DNA of 64,000 bases from Patagioenas fasciata (GCF_037038585.1 NC_092524.1:46709001-46773000), one strand, 5' to 3'; positions 13,390 through 27,714 are shown, counted from the stretch's first letter. Numbers and translations: made by a program. The notes: a model not told the origin generated them from the sequence alone.

Positions 13390-13740
13390 AATCCTCTGTG
13401 GGTTAGGAGTGAAATTCTAATAGTGGAGCTGTTGAGGGCTTTTTTGTTAATGGCTTGGGGATTACATTGAGTTAAAGGCTCATTTCCTAATCAAACAGAG
13501 AGGGAGAGAGTGACTCCGAATATTTATGAGTCTCCCAGCGAGAGTTAAACATTGAACTCCAAAAGCAGGATTTCAGTGCTGCAGAAAGAGTTAAAACCCC
13601 TCAGGGCTGCTGTGGAGAGGGGAGAAGAAGAAAAAAAAGAAGGAAACCAGTTAAGCCATCAGCATTTTCAACTGCTGTGTAACTTCAGTTTGCTGAGAGA
13701 AAATAATCGTCTCACAGAGCTAAAATGGAAACTGTAGTGA
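13390..13740. promoter_or_regulatory. Candidate conserved enhancer
   Basis: The block is enriched in homeodomain and HNF1-like cores (ATGTTAATCTAATTCAAT, TTGTTAATGG, CCTAATCAAAC, GAGTTAAAC) and an AATATTTATGAG block. Composition differs from the AT-rich DNA before it. The 61-codon ORF across part of it is unsupported. Confidence 0.3.
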
Positions 13741-14384
13741 GATATTTAAAACAAAGTCAAGTGATGCTTCAAAAAGGGTCTTCTTTAGTGAAGCAGGGTA
13801 CATGCAGTGCATGCAGCAGCCTAATAGAAAACTCCAAATACTCTTCAAAATAAGAAGGATTGAAGGGTGGGCTGTCTTTTTATTATTAGTGCCTGAAGAC
13901 CCAAATTATTTTTTTCATGAGTTTTTAGTAACCTTTTCTTCAAAAGAGAGAAAGTAAAATAAAAAAATATATAAATAACTGTGGATGGTTCAATATCTAA
14001 ATTGTTCTGTTCTGTAGATTGGCATCTTTCGAGGCATTTTTCTCTGTCCTTCAGTTTAGCCGGAGTCTTGCATCAAATAGTCCAGTTGGAGAACTGGATT
14101 CACTGTCTCAGGAATGACTGACCAAATTAATGCCTGATTGCTTTTGTGATGAGTTCATTGTACATGCTTGGGTAGACCCTGCTGTTGCTGGAAAAGAGCA
14201 GGCCGGCCTGCCTGCAGCAAGCAGAGCACCTCTGTGTTGCTAAGGCCTGGTGTTTTGTGAACAAGCCAGCAGTAGGCTTTTTTGCCCCAAGCCTGGACTT
14301 AGAAAATCTGTCTGCAGCAAGCGTACTGCACAAAATTGAGACTGTGCCATGATCCTGCCTCTCTTCTGTAAAGAGGTCCTGAAA

Positions 14385-14480
14385 ATGAATGGGCATAGAA
14401 ACCTGCTGTCTTCTGACACGTGGCCGAGTCATATCTCCCAGTTCCTCAGTTTCCTGTCTGTAAGATGCTACATCGTTGCC
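14385..14480 (-). mobile_element. MIR/L2-like relic
   Basis: On the minus strand, CTTACAGACAGGAAACTGAG, GAACTGGGAGATATGACTCG and a GTCAGAAGACAGCAGG block follow the order of the MIR/L2 tail ('acagatgaggaaactgaggc ... agtgact ... cacacagc'). The minus-strand 139-codon ORF crossing it has no other support and is probably fortuitous. Confidence 0.45.
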
Positions 14481-17400
14481 ATCAAAAGTATTCCAAGATC
14501 TACACAGAACAATCTTATATAAATCCCAAATGGTTGGATCACCCACGGCAAAACCAGCAAATCACTGCCACAGGCGCATCTCTTCAAAACAAGAGGTTTT
14601 TGTGCTGTCAGTGGGAGACACCCCGCTCTGCTTTTTTTTAGGGTTTTTTTAAAATGCATTTGGTACTAGCAAAAAGGTTTTCTGATTTTGGTAAGACAAA
14701 CAGATAAAGGATTAACTTACCGCTAATGTAACACTCAATAGTGTTGTTCTACACAATAGGTCTGAATTTGGTCTCAGTGACTCTTTTTGAGATGAAGCTC
14801 CAGGCTGATCACTCAAAAGTGGTAGACTTTGGCTGAAAAACTAAGTTACTGTTTGATTCTGGAGCCCTGTGTATTGATGGTCATCCTGTATACACTGAAC
14901 TCGGGTGGTTTTGCTAACATGTCTATCTGGGTGCAGGACCTTGAGGTAACAATTGGCACCTTGCCCTAGTTTAAAAGTTACTTAAAACTGCAACCTGATG
15001 TGGATGCCTGAGGCCCCTTTGTGCTCTGTGCCTGGACCTACTGAGGGGAGCACCATCAGCTACAGTGTACTTTATTAAATGCATTTGAAATACATAATAA
15101 TTGTGTTATTTCACTCTAATAACTTGTACCCACAGCAAATCACTTTGAGACAGGAGCTTTCCGTGGCTAAGCTGAGCACTGTATAACATTTTTACCTACC
15201 TTAATTTTGTTCCCATCCCAGTTTCCTGTTTGTCTCAGCCTTTTCCTCTCCCGCGCAGTTCTGCTGTGGCTGTGGCCTGGCAGTTTATACTCAGATTTCC
15301 CCTGCTGATCTTTCAGGCAAACTACTCTTCTTTCACCTCTTTTTGTCCTTTCCAGTGTTATGCTGAATCCTATGAATGACCTGCTGCTGTTTACCCTGAA
15401 GGTGTCTGCATTTCAGTGCAGCTTTCACTGGCATATATAGAGTTTATGAAGAACTGGGGAACTAAAAACAGATTTTCAACTTTTTCACAAGCTACATAGA
15501 AAGCTACTGTGTTCCTCTTGTCCTCCATGCATGCCACAAGTACTTAAAAAAATATTTTATAGTATTGTAGGAATTTCATGGAAGGAAATACTGTGACTCT
15601 TTAAACTTTTACAGCACACGATTTAGTTGACATGATGACTTCAATGTAATGACAGTTTTAAAGTCTCAGGACTCTTGAAAGACTCTAGAAAAAGGACAGT
15701 GTCTTTAGGGAAAATTACCTTTTTCTAATGGGATAAAACTTGCAACTAAATATTGTTATTTGGATACAGGAAAACATATGCCCAGCATGTATAAGAGAGA
15801 AGCTTAAGTGGCTATTTTTATTCATTAAGAAGTCACTGCCCTTTACTTTCCCTCAGCCATGTGAGATGCGAATGATCCTGCTCATAAGAATTTCACGCTG
15901 CTCTCAGAATGGATTCTCTCTCTCTTCGTAATTGTGTTTGCTGGATCAGCAGGAAATGTACTCCAGAAGTTCTTGTTTCCCCAGCCTCCCGTGATCACTT
16001 CTTTGTGGTGGGCCTGAGGAAATGACCGGTAGCCATATACTAAAACACAGGCATTTCATCAACCTCCCTCTAAAGCTCACAGGACCTAGAGGGTGCCTTT
16101 CTGGATGAGAAGAGAGGGTACATCTGTGACCAGGCCTGCCAGACAGCTTTCTTTTTGTTTGCTTTGTTCTCCATCCTCAGGCCTTTCTTTTCCCACAGGT
16201 CTCCTGGGCTTTTTAAAATTACAGTTACTCTCATCGGCAGATCTTTCTACTGCTTCCCTTCTAACTAAGAAGTTCTTCCCTGTTGCATCATCTCCTCATG
16301 GCATACTACAGGGGATTTCAACCTTTACCTGTTGGTAATGTGAACTCATGTAGATTGATGAAGAGCTCATGTGAATATGATTTTCTCAGTCATACTTTTT
16401 GAACCCACAGTCTGTAGCACTGAGAGTATGGCAACACTGAGGCAAATACTGTCTTTGCGTGGAGGAGGACAGCAAGGATTTTGTGAGTGAAGCATAGGCT
16501 AGGAAGGGATTCTTTGCATCAGCATCCTTTCTAATGCTTTACCTAAAAGCCATTCTAGTGAAGCCCCACAACTCTTTAGATGAAAACTTCTGTGTACAGC
16601 CTAAATGTGTTCATGGCCAATCTTTATACCAAGCTGTTTGCTTCACTGCTGTTATTTAATTCTGTCTCTGACACAGGCTCCCTGTTCAGTCTAAGGTGAA
16701 TCCCTTCACTGATGTGATTTCTTTTGCCCCTCGTAAATGGGGTTCTGGCTTACCCGTTCATGATCTATGGAGAATAGAATGATCACAGCAAAACACTTTG
16801 TGTTACTGCAGGCTCTGAGTACAGTCCTGTGTTTTGCCTTTGGTAGCAGCTATTGCCTTTTTTACATTGCAAATAATCACGATTCTTCCATTCTTCCTGA
16901 GCTTTCTCCCCATACCTCTTACTCTCCCTTTGCTATGTAGGATTAAACTTCATTTTTGTGTGACTCTAAATAAATAGGTTCTGCTGTTGTGGCTGTCTCT
17001 AGTGACTGTCCATGCCACCTACTACCTGTGCAGCCCCCTTCTGTGGGTGTCTGCTGGTGCTCTGGGAGGGCCTATACTCCCTGCACAGAGATGTATGGGG
17101 GATAGAGAATTATGTTTTCTTTGGGGCCCTCTATCCCATACAAAGAAATAAGATGCAAGGATGCCTCCGTGTGCTCAAAGGGCAATGTATAGATATGTTG
17201 TTGCTGTGTGTATGGGGATATAGCGGAAGATTTGGCAAGGAGGTTAGTTAAATGTAAATACGCTCAAGTGACTTGCACCTGTCTGTAGAAAAAGCACATA
17301 CATCACACTAATTGTTTTACTGACCTTGTGTGCTTGATGAGTAGAACCTCTGTGTTAGACAACATAGGCCTGTGAGAAACTCTAGGCACCTTATCACTAT

Positions 17401-20400
17401 GTCTGAGATTCCTGCTTTGTTGTGAGAAAGAGTGGGAGGCTGCGCCTGCCTGAAGCCTTCAAATACAGGCGAGCTCAGCAGGCCCAGTGATCTTCTAGCA
17501 GGGCTGAACTGACCAGCGCCTGCGTCCCCGCTTGTGTCACCTCTGCCTGGGAGCTTAGGTGTGGCTTCAGAGATCCCCCAGTAGAGAGGTAACTAAAATA
17601 AAACTTGCTCTTTGCAAATGCATCCGTGGCTTCTGGCTCTTCTTGCGATGTGCCTGCATATGTGTACGCACTGTGCTGAAGTAATGGGCCATACCTCCTT
17701 GCAATACTGTGTTCACCTGGCTACGTTGCTTCCAGCTCTGTAGTCTCTTCTGGCATGTGGGCTCATGGGATGAGTGTTTAAGAAAGACAGAATTAATGGG
17801 GCTGCTGCTATGTTTGCGAAGGGTTAAGTGATGAGGCTTCAGCATCACAGCTTCTCCTGGGGAAGAAGGGCTAGTCAGAATTGATTGTCTTGGCTTATTG
17901 ATCCTTCAGGAAACAGGACTGAAGTGATAATGCTGTTCCTGCCACTTTGAGGCACTTTGTACCAGCAACATCCTCTGTTTACCTAGGACAGTGCAAAGGA
18001 AGAGCTGCTGTGTTGCTAACCCATTCCAGAAAAACCCCATGTTGAGTTTACGACTTGTCTGTCTGCTCCTAGGGAGAGGTCCATGTGCAGTGATAGCTCA
18101 GCAAGTGGTGTTATTTTATGGTGCTTAATGGAGATTAGCTGCAAATGGTGGTTTTTGAGTTACTATACTGAGTCTTTGCTGGCAGTGTCTTGATCTGTTG
18201 CATTCTGTGAAGTCTCAGGCTATCATGTCACAGGGCAACCATCTCTTCCGCCCTTTTCCCTTCTGTTGCCTTTCTGGCCAGTTGGCACTCACTGTGCGGT
18301 TGGTCTTGCTTGTAAGCTGAAAAAGGGCAGTTGAGTGCTTTTGATCCTGTGAGTCCAGCTCTAACTTCTAGCCACATGTGTGGGCTGATGGGGACATGCA
18401 TGATGAAGGATCCTACCTGTTTTGTGCCTAAACTCCAAACCTGCCTTGAGAAGTCAGGCATTCTTTTCTGCCCTTAGGGTGGCAGAGGGAGAACCACCCA
18501 CCTGCTACAGGAGCTGCTGGAGGAGCAGTGCTTCCTTTTTTTTGCTCAGCTACACCACCCCTAAAGACGCATGAAACATGGTCAGAGAGCACAGTCCAGC
18601 CCTAAAGATCTGTTGGGTGCTCTCGTGCAACCATGGGCCTGTGAGAGGTGGGAGGGGGCATGTGTTCCTGCCCATTTCTGGGCTCTCAATTGTCCTTGTA
18701 GCACAGTGGGCTTGGGAAGACCTCACACTCTCACCCCTGAGGCACCAGTTGTAATCGGCTGATAGACTGGGCTTGGCTCACACCCTTAGCTGGACCATTA
18801 CTGATAACTACAAGGTTTGGACTCTTACCTGTGGAAATAGAAGAGCAGCTTGCTCATCATGTTGTCTCCCTTTCTCTCTGCTTTGTGCCTGTACGTGCTT
18901 TGCACCCTTTCTGGACGTGCTGCTGTATTTTGAGGAGTCTCAGGCAGGTCTCTGCAGCTTCCCATAGCCAGGTCAGAAGGCCAGGAAAGCTTGGGATGGT
19001 TTGGAGGGTCTTTCAAAATCTTGCACAAAGCCAGAAGGGCCAAAAAGCTATTGTGAAATGCTTCTTTATTAAGTCAGGCCAGCTTATATATAGAGATACA
19101 CAACTTACAGAGCCGTTTAATTACCCTATATATAATTTCTATACTTAATCTTCTTTGATGTTGCCAACAACTTTATTACTCTACTTGATGTTTGACTTTA
19201 CATCTCCACCATGTGAAAGCAAATGATGAGAAAAATTCCAGTTTTTTTAAAAAAAGAAAAGTGTCTAGATCACGAGGTTTCAGGGAACAACTAAAAAGCA
19301 ATGCCAACTATCTTCTTTAAAAAAAAAAAATAGGGAGATATGATAAGAATAACCACTAATGTATCATATAGAACATAACTATGTTTATTTTAGGACTTCA
19401 TCAGTAGTTGAACATTTGAAGCTCCCAATACTAGGTTTAATGTAGTATGCAACACTGTATATTATGTAATGTAAAATTATTATCTACTACTTAATAAATC
19501 TCATGTTGTGACTGTTCTACTTCTTTTTAACTAGTTCTCAGACTACGGCTAGGAGTTATACTGGCAGCTTTGGCTGTTGCTTCCATTTTGCCCTCATTGT
19601 TTGCATCAAGGCACATTCACTACTGTTTGGGCTGCTGCATTTAGCCATGAGACAGCTTCTGTCTGAAGATGCTTCCAATCTGATTGAAGACAAGACACTA
19701 CCAGGGGGTAGAGTCAGTCATGAAGTCTGTGGCTAGAAGAAAGATGAGCATAACTGAGACAGGAATTTGTGGTAATGTATTGCTGCAAGTTTGACTTGTT
19801 TGGAATACAGGTGGCTTTGCTTGCTGTGCACTTAACTAAAAGGTAACAGAAAAGAGCATAGGCCTTTATTTTCCTGTGTAAAACCTGCCTAATTCTTTAC
19901 TTTGCAAAATTAGCACCTCTGCTTTCTTAGCTAAGAAGAGAGCTCTTCTACATGTTCTCAGTCTCTTTATACTTGCTTGTGTGTTTTCCCCATTCTTCAA
20001 GTGCTGTGGTCATACTACTTTTTTTTTTTTTTTTTTTAAAGTGCTTTAAATAAACCAAACAAAACTGCTTTTTTTTTTTTTCACATAACACAAAATTAAA
20101 TTATGGGATATATTAGCCTCCGCATCATTCAGTGGCGAAGTTATGGGTAGGTTCAAAAAGATATCAAAGAATTCATGGAATATATGGACTCATCAGTGTC
20201 AAGTATACCTTATGGTCTAGAGGGAGCAGCCTAAGCCACAGGCTGATAAGATAGCGATCGTGAGGTCTGCAAGAGTATAGCAAGGTGAAGAGCAGGGAAA
20301 ACACACTTCTTTCACATAGTCTTTCTCTGAGCATCTGTTAGTGGTTGGTATCAGAGATAAAATATGGGACTAGGTGACTTCTTAACTTGGCCTGGCAGAT

Positions 20401-23400
20401 CTGTTCTTGCTGCATCTCTTGTAGCTGAAACTGGTGTTGTCACTCCTTGCAGACAGCTGAATTACTTGTTTACATGATACTCTGTTACAGACATGCAGCA
20501 TCTGCATTTTGGAGTACCCGATCTTGCTTACCCTGTTTTTCTGTTGTTATAGACAGTGTTTCTAAAGCTGTGAACAGGACAGATAAGCTATGCCACTGTG
20601 AAAGCAGCAGTGAAGACAAGAAGGCAGCCAGGGAGCAAGGCTGATCTAAGCAGAAATTATGCTTCCTGAATTTATCCTTTCTGAGGGGTGCTGTGTTCCT
20701 TCACACTGACTGGGTGGCTCTTGCAGTGGAATTTACAGAGCAGAAGTGGGTCCAAAGGGAAAGAGACAATGGGTTATATGATGCTTTCAGGTATTTATGT
20801 TTAAGACCACATTATGCAGTAGCCGCGAGTTTGTTTCAATGTATAAAATCCCGTGCTCTGCAGCGCATAGGTCTGCACAAAGTTTTCACCTGATGGGTTT
20901 TTGGTTTGGTGGTGTATTGCATTGTAGTATCACCAGTTGTTTGAGGTTTCTTGAAGTAAATGAGTACTACATTATAATGCCCACCAGGGCCTTTGTCACT
21001 CTGATGCTTGTTTCTTAGAACTTCAACAATGGCTTCTGGCCTCATCTTTCCCATCTGTGGGTGAAGGAGAGTCTCCTGCCTGCAGTACCTTCCTTCTGCA
21101 GAGGAGCATCTGGAAACACCTTCCCAGGTTTTACCTGGCAAAGGTGGCATTTGGACAAGAGCAAGATATTTTGCTTTTAAGATGGGAGTCCAGTGAGAAA
21201 GAGGAAGGACCGCAAACATTTGTGCACTCAGTGGTTATATGGAGCAGCCTGCTCTGCGAGCCCAGAGTACTGAAAAAGTGCCCTGTTATCTGTTGAAAAC
21301 AGTAGTGTGGTGTTTCAACTTTCCCCCTCTCCCAGGATTTCATTGGCCTTCCCCACTGCAGCCATCTATAAACTTGTAGTTGTAAACCTGTGTAAACCTG
21401 GAAGCTGTCTTATGTAGTTTTGCTACTTAATGTATATCTTCAGTAAAACATGAGTGCCTTGGGGCTTCTCAGTGAATTTACTTTCATGGCAAAGAATTCA
21501 CCTCTGTAGTGAGAGGGCAGCTCTGCATTACCCTTGGGAGATAGGAGAGGCCAGGCAGGGGGCAACAGTAACTCCCACCTTGCTTCAAATGTAGATCATA
21601 ATCTTTTGCATGTTACTTCAGTATTTTACATTGCTAGGTATGGAACCACATGAGAATCAAACCCAAAATCTTACACTGAAGTCTTGATAAGCACTTAGAC
21701 CTGAAAAACTCATGACAGGCTGGAGTGTTTGGGCACCATGCTAGTTTTAACTCTGTCACAGCCAGAAATATTCCCAATTTTCCTTTTTTTGTTTTAAGCC
21801 TATCAATAATGTGGGGCAATTATGTGACTATGATGACTGATTTGATATGGTACAAACATCTTTTTGTACCATTTTCTATTTTAAAGCGGAGCCAAGCAGG
21901 AACTTACTCTGCTAGTTTCCCATTCATCTGGGAACTGCTGCAACTTTGGTAAAGGCACGTTTCTGCGGAGAGAGGACTCAAGCTGCTAATTTGACTGTAG
22001 GAGTTTATTTCTGGAATGCAGCAGTGTTTCACCAATGGAGCAGCTGTCCTGGAAACACTTACCACATGGGGTCATTTTCCTCTCTGTGTGTAATCGACAA
22101 AGCCACCCCAGTTAATCTGAATCCTTTTAAGTCTCCTAAACTAGACCACAGGGAGTGCAGAGAGGTCTACAGGACTCTGACCTCCTTCACTTCCTTCTCC
22201 TGTCATTAGGGAAGAAAAAATACTCCTATGCTTAAATGTTCCTTAAAGGGGAAGCCGATAATCTTTCCTGAGCGTGGAAAACTGTTTCTATCAGTAACAT
22301 GCTACTGATCTGGAGGGAGGCATTGGTCTCCATTTTATATGAATATTTTGTGATAGTAACTACATCTGTCCTAAGTTTGCCAGCTATTCCAGGTTGTTGA
22401 ATCACAGCAGTCAGAGGTGGGAAAAGCTTCTTGGGTTATTCAATTATTTTTCTTTTGTCTTATCTGCCTTGCTTGCACAGTTTTCTTCCATCCCTGTTCA
22501 CTTCTGGGATGATAGTTCCACAGCTCAATTCCTTCTGCTGCAAGAGAAATTTTCCTGGTTATTTGGTTTAAATGATTTCTTTTTTCTTTTTTTTTTTTTT
22601 CCCCTAGTTCTCTCTCATGTTGACCAGTTCCTTCCTCACTATTTCTGGTATTCAGTACTTTTCAGACATAAGCCCTAAGTTCTCCTTGCTCCTAGTAGGC
22701 TGTATGCTTTTCAACCCCCGCTACAACCTTGCAACAGCCTCTTGCTGTGTAAACTTTTTTGTGGTTCTCCTGACAAGGTTTTACACTTTGAGTTTAGTGA
22801 TTCCTTTCTTTGTCTTAACCCTGTCTTCTAGGCCAGGGTGCAAGGCCAGTCACAGGTAGCAGTTCTTTGTAGGTAGGAGGACATTCTCTCTCAAGCCTGG
22901 AGAAGGGGTTTTTTTGAGAGCCTACCCCTGGGCAAGTGCTGCACCTGTGATCTGGGCCGGCCTTACTGCAGCGCCATGGGTGTATCGCTCCCACTCTGCA
23001 GTGGGAGTCTGGATCTGCCAGGATTCAGGGGCTGCTCCTTCAGTCAGGTACTTGAAACTGAGAACACAAATTACTCTTGCTGCTGTCTCCTCTTTCCCCA
23101 GGCTGTGCTAGTGTAGCTTTTCAGATGAGCAAGTATGACTGGGGCTTCCTAAAAATTACCAATATCATTAAGGATTTTTGTACCTACAATCATTTCACAA
23201 AGCAATTTAAAAAAAAAAAAAAAACACAAAAACAACAACAAAAAACCAACAACCAAATAATAACTCACTGAATTCAGCTAGAATATTTAAGAGTTAAATT
23301 TTGGAGTGAAGAAAACTCTAGAAAATATTCAGTGGATGCACAGTTTCTTTTTCTTTTTGCAAGTACTTTGCCTTTCTAGATGAGTGATGGGGTGAACATA

Positions 23401-24726
23401 ATTAGTCCTGGGTCACCCTTACTGAAAGGTAGAATCTGGAGGGATGGAAAGGTTGGTGTGATCCCCTTAGAGAAAGGGCAATAAAGATTTTCCTTACTGA
23501 GGGTCAGGGAGCAGAAAGTTTGTCTTCCTAACATTGTTTTAGGAGCTGAGGCTGAGGTTTGAGAGATGTTGTAGAAAGGACAGGTGATCAGTTTTTAACA
23601 ACAGCCTGCTATGATGCAAATCAAAGAGGGGGTTGAAGTACAGCAGTGTGTGCCTTTAAGAAGCCTTTAATAGGCAATAAAGTAGTAAATCGATGTATAA
23701 TGGAGAAGAATAGAAAAATATTCTCCTCAATAGTATGACAGAGCCTCTTCTGATGGAAAATGACAAAGTTCACTTGAAATTAAATGATAGATTTGTTTTA
23801 TCTGTTCAAACTAGAATGGTGTTTAGGTAGGCAGAGTATGTGAGAAACTGGAAGATGAAAGATTTTCCTCTCCCATTTATGAGCATGTGTTACAGCAGAG
23901 TTCACAGCTTGACTTCAGGCTTCCAGTGCACCTCTATTGAAAATGCCTACTATAGTAGTGAAGGCAAACCTGGACAGTGAGGCAAACATATCGGGATTGA
24001 CTGATTGACAGACAGCTCTCTTCAATCATTTTGTGACCATGGTGTATTTGATTTATAGTATTTATAGTATTTATTCTTATTTTCAACTTTCTCCGTGAAG
24101 CTTGAATAACTTTTCAAAACAATAAAGGAGATCTCTAAAAAAATCTAATTTTCCCAACCCCCACCTACCCCAAATATTACCAAATTCAAGACATGGACAA
24201 ATTTAACTGGCCACTTTTTCCTCTTGTTTTTGAATCGTGCACTGCACAGCCTTTGTCATTAGCCTTTATATGTTTTTTATATATGCTTTATACATTCTGG
24301 TAGATGAAGCATGTGTCCTCTGGCAAAAATGGGTAGCTTTTCCTAGCAAGGTTGCTGTAATATGTAAGAAATTGCCTTATAAAAATCATGTATGAATCCT
24401 CTTTTTGAAGCTTACTTGGAACAAACAAGTATTGCAGAGTAGATACAGTGCAAACTCTTCGTAGTGAATGGTTTCAGCAGACTCAAGCAGATGTTGCCTT
24501 TGCACACATTTGTCTTGCTTTCTACAACTTTGAAGAACCAAATGAATCTAAACAGATTTTAAGACGGACCTATACGACTCTGATGCTCTAGGCCTAACTG
24601 CATAGCACAGGCCATTACAATCCAGCTCGTAACTCCTGAACTTATCCAGGCACCTTCTTAACATTGTCTTCTAGAGAGACATACAACTTCGATTTAAAGA
24701 CCTTGTAATAGATTATCTGCCGTGCT
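14481..24726. other. Non-coding flank
   Basis: No recognisable exon. Contains short poly-T/A tracts (about 20,021, 20,071, 22,577 and 23,207), a weak LTR-like candidate at about 17,350-17,660, and a 127-codon minus-strand frame at 20,836-21,219 that I cannot identify. Confidence 0.6.
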
Positions 24727-24980
24727 CCATGGCAAGTTGTCCCAATGGCCAGTTCTTGCTGTTTAAAAATGTCTGTATTGCTAAGTGAAATGTGTCTAGT
24801 TTTGGATACCAGGAATAGTCTTGTCTTATATCCTTTTAAAGCCAGATTAAAGAACTTCCCGCTATTTCTCCTGACTTACAATCAGATCAAGTCACCCCTT
24901 AGTCACCAACTTAGTCTGTTCTTGGAATTAAATTTATTATGCTTCTCAGATCTCTCACTGGATAGATTTCGTTTCAAGCA
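24727..24980 (-). mobile_element. Ancient CR1-type LINE fragment
   Basis: Read on the + strand it follows the reverse complement of CR1 ORF2 and its flank: TTGTCCCAATGGCCAG, then CTTATATCCTTTTAAAGCCA, then GATTAAAGAACTTCCC, then CAGATCAAGTCACCCCTTAG, then a TCTCTCACTGG-type segment. It is old, with many substitutions and no intact frame. The 82-codon + strand ORF across it is incidental. Confidence 0.65.
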
Positions 24981-26794
24981 GGTATTAGTTTGACAGCACC
25001 ATGGTTTTCAGTTCAGTTATTTATGTCTTTCAATCTCATTCTGTCTCAACCATGTCATCACTTACCTACGCATAAGGGGAAATTTTCAAAGAAACATACT
25101 ACAGATATGAGTACTTTCAAGAAACCGTTTGATGTTGCTAATGGTTTCACAATTTTCACAAACTGCTGTAATGTGAGGGTCGTATTTCATGTACAGGTAT
25201 AAATCCAACACCTGGATTTATGGCAATCCTGCTTGTGGTCTGTTTGACTCAAACTAACCTTTTGGCATTTTTAACTCGGATCAGCTCCTCTATGTGAGCT
25301 GAACAAACACATGCGTTAATGCAAGGGAGGAGGCAGACAAAAATGGCTTGGGTGGGAAGTATGGTAGGATCTCCTTTTTCAGCAACCGAGGTGGATTAAA
25401 ATGGTTCTGCAGCCTATGTAGAGAGACTTCATTTCTCTGCAATCCGATTTGTAAAAGCTAAGCTTCTGAAATAAACAAAGAGGCAAGAACAATGTAGTTT
25501 TCTGCTCTTTGAGTGTAGCACATGTATGTTATGTGTATCAAATTAGAGGAAAATCTATACTTCTGTAGAGGGGAGGAAGAGTTGTGATTCTTTCATTGCT
25601 AATTTTTAAGTAAAAATCTTAATCTAAAATTTCACAGAGAAAGAAACTTGGTATGGTCTAAAAGCCTTTGGGCTTTATCCGTACTGTATGTACTTGTGTT
25701 GCTCGAGGAAAAATGTGGGGAAGAAATCCTGGGTTGGGTGCTTCTACATCCATACTTTCCCCACTTTGCACAGGAATAGATGGTAAGAATGAAGTTACTT
25801 CAAGGAAGTTGCACTCCCAAAGAAACTGAGTTTCACACAAAGCCGGAACTGGTAGCCTGTTGTTAGGGGCATGAGAGGGTCAATCTCAGAGGGACTAGAC
25901 TTTCTTCTCTCTTGCAGGATGTTAGACCATTTCATTATTTCTACCAACATCTCCCCCTGACCTGCCTGGTATAATGCCATGAGAAGGCCACCTCCTTTCA
26001 TCCCCCTTTGCTAGGATATTAAGGCTAGTGAAAATCAGACCCTATGAATGGATGTAGTAATGAAGCCCATCCATTAATCTCAAATGCAGGTGGCCTGTAC
26101 ATCCATAGTTGTACTATGAGTTTTACTCCTATTAAATTAGAGTTAGATTATCAAGAGAGCAATTGTAAGTACTTTATCAAAGAATTCCTGAACCAGCTGG
26201 TAGATATATTGAATTGCTTGTACAATTGCTATAGCTGTAACCGTAAAAAAAAGTTACTTGGATTATATAATCAAGGTAACAGGGCTTCATACATCAGAAT
26301 TGCAGCTGATGGAGTGAAATTTACCCTTCTCTGAATGATGTGATTGTTTGTGATATGGACAGTCTAAGATTTATGGAAATAGCTTCTCAGCTGGTGTAAA
26401 CTGGTACAGCTGTGGTGAAACCAAATGAGCTCTGCCACTGTACACCACATTAAAATTTGGCCCTTGGTGTCATTGCATAGATATTTCATTGCTTTTACGT
26501 GGTCAGGTTTTGTACTTGCAATAGGTAACCACAGAGCTGTCAGCAACATAAAACAACCCGAAGCTTGGTACTAGTAGAGGGTTTTACTTTCAGACTGTAC
26601 CTACATTAGGGGAAATTTTCCCATCGGGAAAGTGGGGCACAGTGGAGAACTGAATGAGAGAGTGTGGGGGAATGGTAGTAGCAAGCAATTCCAACATGAG
26701 CTGGCATTATAGCACAGCAGACCAAGGGAACAAAGTGGGGAGGTTGCAAGTGTTTGCCTTTATATGAGACTTGCTTGTTTTGTACACAGGTGGG

Positions 26795-27055
26795 GCCCCG
26801 TGAAGCAGTGAGGTACTGCTCTTGCTTGGTACCATTCTGGTGAGACTTTCAGCTCTGGGCACTAGCAGAAAAAAAGCAGAGGAAACTTGGAAGGTAGTAA
26901 GAGAAGAACAACAAAAATGATGACAGAGCTGGAGGGATTGTTTTTATGAGGGGAAGATCAAAAGAACTAAATATGTGGAGCTTGGCTAAGTGATGACTAA
27001 GAAGGGAACGTGAAAACTACCTACAACTGTTTGAAGGATATAAACACTAGAGGTG
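26795..27055 (+). mobile_element. Ancient CR1-type LINE fragment
   Basis: The stretch follows the order of CR1 ORF2: a GTACTG block, then TCAGCTCTGGGCA, then a degraded AAGAACAACAAAAATGATGA block, then GAGGGGAAGATCAAAAGAACTA, then ACTACCTACAACTGTTTGAA. It is heavily mutated with no reading frame left. The match is from memory of CR1 sequences and should be confirmed with a repeat library. Confidence 0.65.
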
Positions 27056-27573
27056 AGCAAACAGCAGGGAGAAATAGTCTCTGAATTTGAAAGTCATTTT
27101 CAGTTCAACTGTGTTTCCACTCTTCAGTGCTCACTTTCTGTACTTTACTGAAAACCTTTTCAGGGAAAAGCATACTTGTATATTCAAATGCTTCAGTATC
27201 TGCAAGGGAATTCTGAAATGTAAATTCAAACTTAAAATTTGAAATTTGCTTTAGCTTACATAAGTTACCTAGTGTGTAGTACATTGCACTAATCAATGGT
27301 ATGCAAATTTTCTGCATGGTAAGTCAAACATGTAGTTGAAAACCATACTTTCAGTTTTAATACGGTACTTGTGTGCTTCCTTGATGGAATTACTTAGTTA
27401 ACTGAGAAATGCAGAATAGGTTCCGAATGCTTTCTATCAGCTTTGCACAAAAAGGTGGGGCATTTGCTTTTGTTGACAGGCTGTATTTTATAAATGCATT
27501 TTGATCTCTTAGGAGAGGTGTTTTTTTCTCTGACAAGAGTTAAAAGTGACTAGAGCTCAAAACAAGTATGCGC

Positions 27574-27593
27574 TATATATATATATATATATA
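27574..27593 (+). repeat. (TA)n microsatellite
   Basis: Ten perfect TA units. Confidence 0.9.
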
Positions 27594-27714
27594 AGGGCTG
27601 TAGATGCAGTTTTATGAAGTTGTCCAGATGTGCTTGTGCACTGCAAGGGAGATCTTTGCTGATTTTTTGGTGCACAATTAATCAGCCGAGAAAGGGGAAT
27701 TTAGCTCCAGTTGA

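Noticed and set aside
22390..22860. Possible further ancient LINE fragment (pyrimidine-rich, poly-T)
   Set aside because: I could not match successive blocks to CR1 or L2 order, so the resemblance is only compositional.
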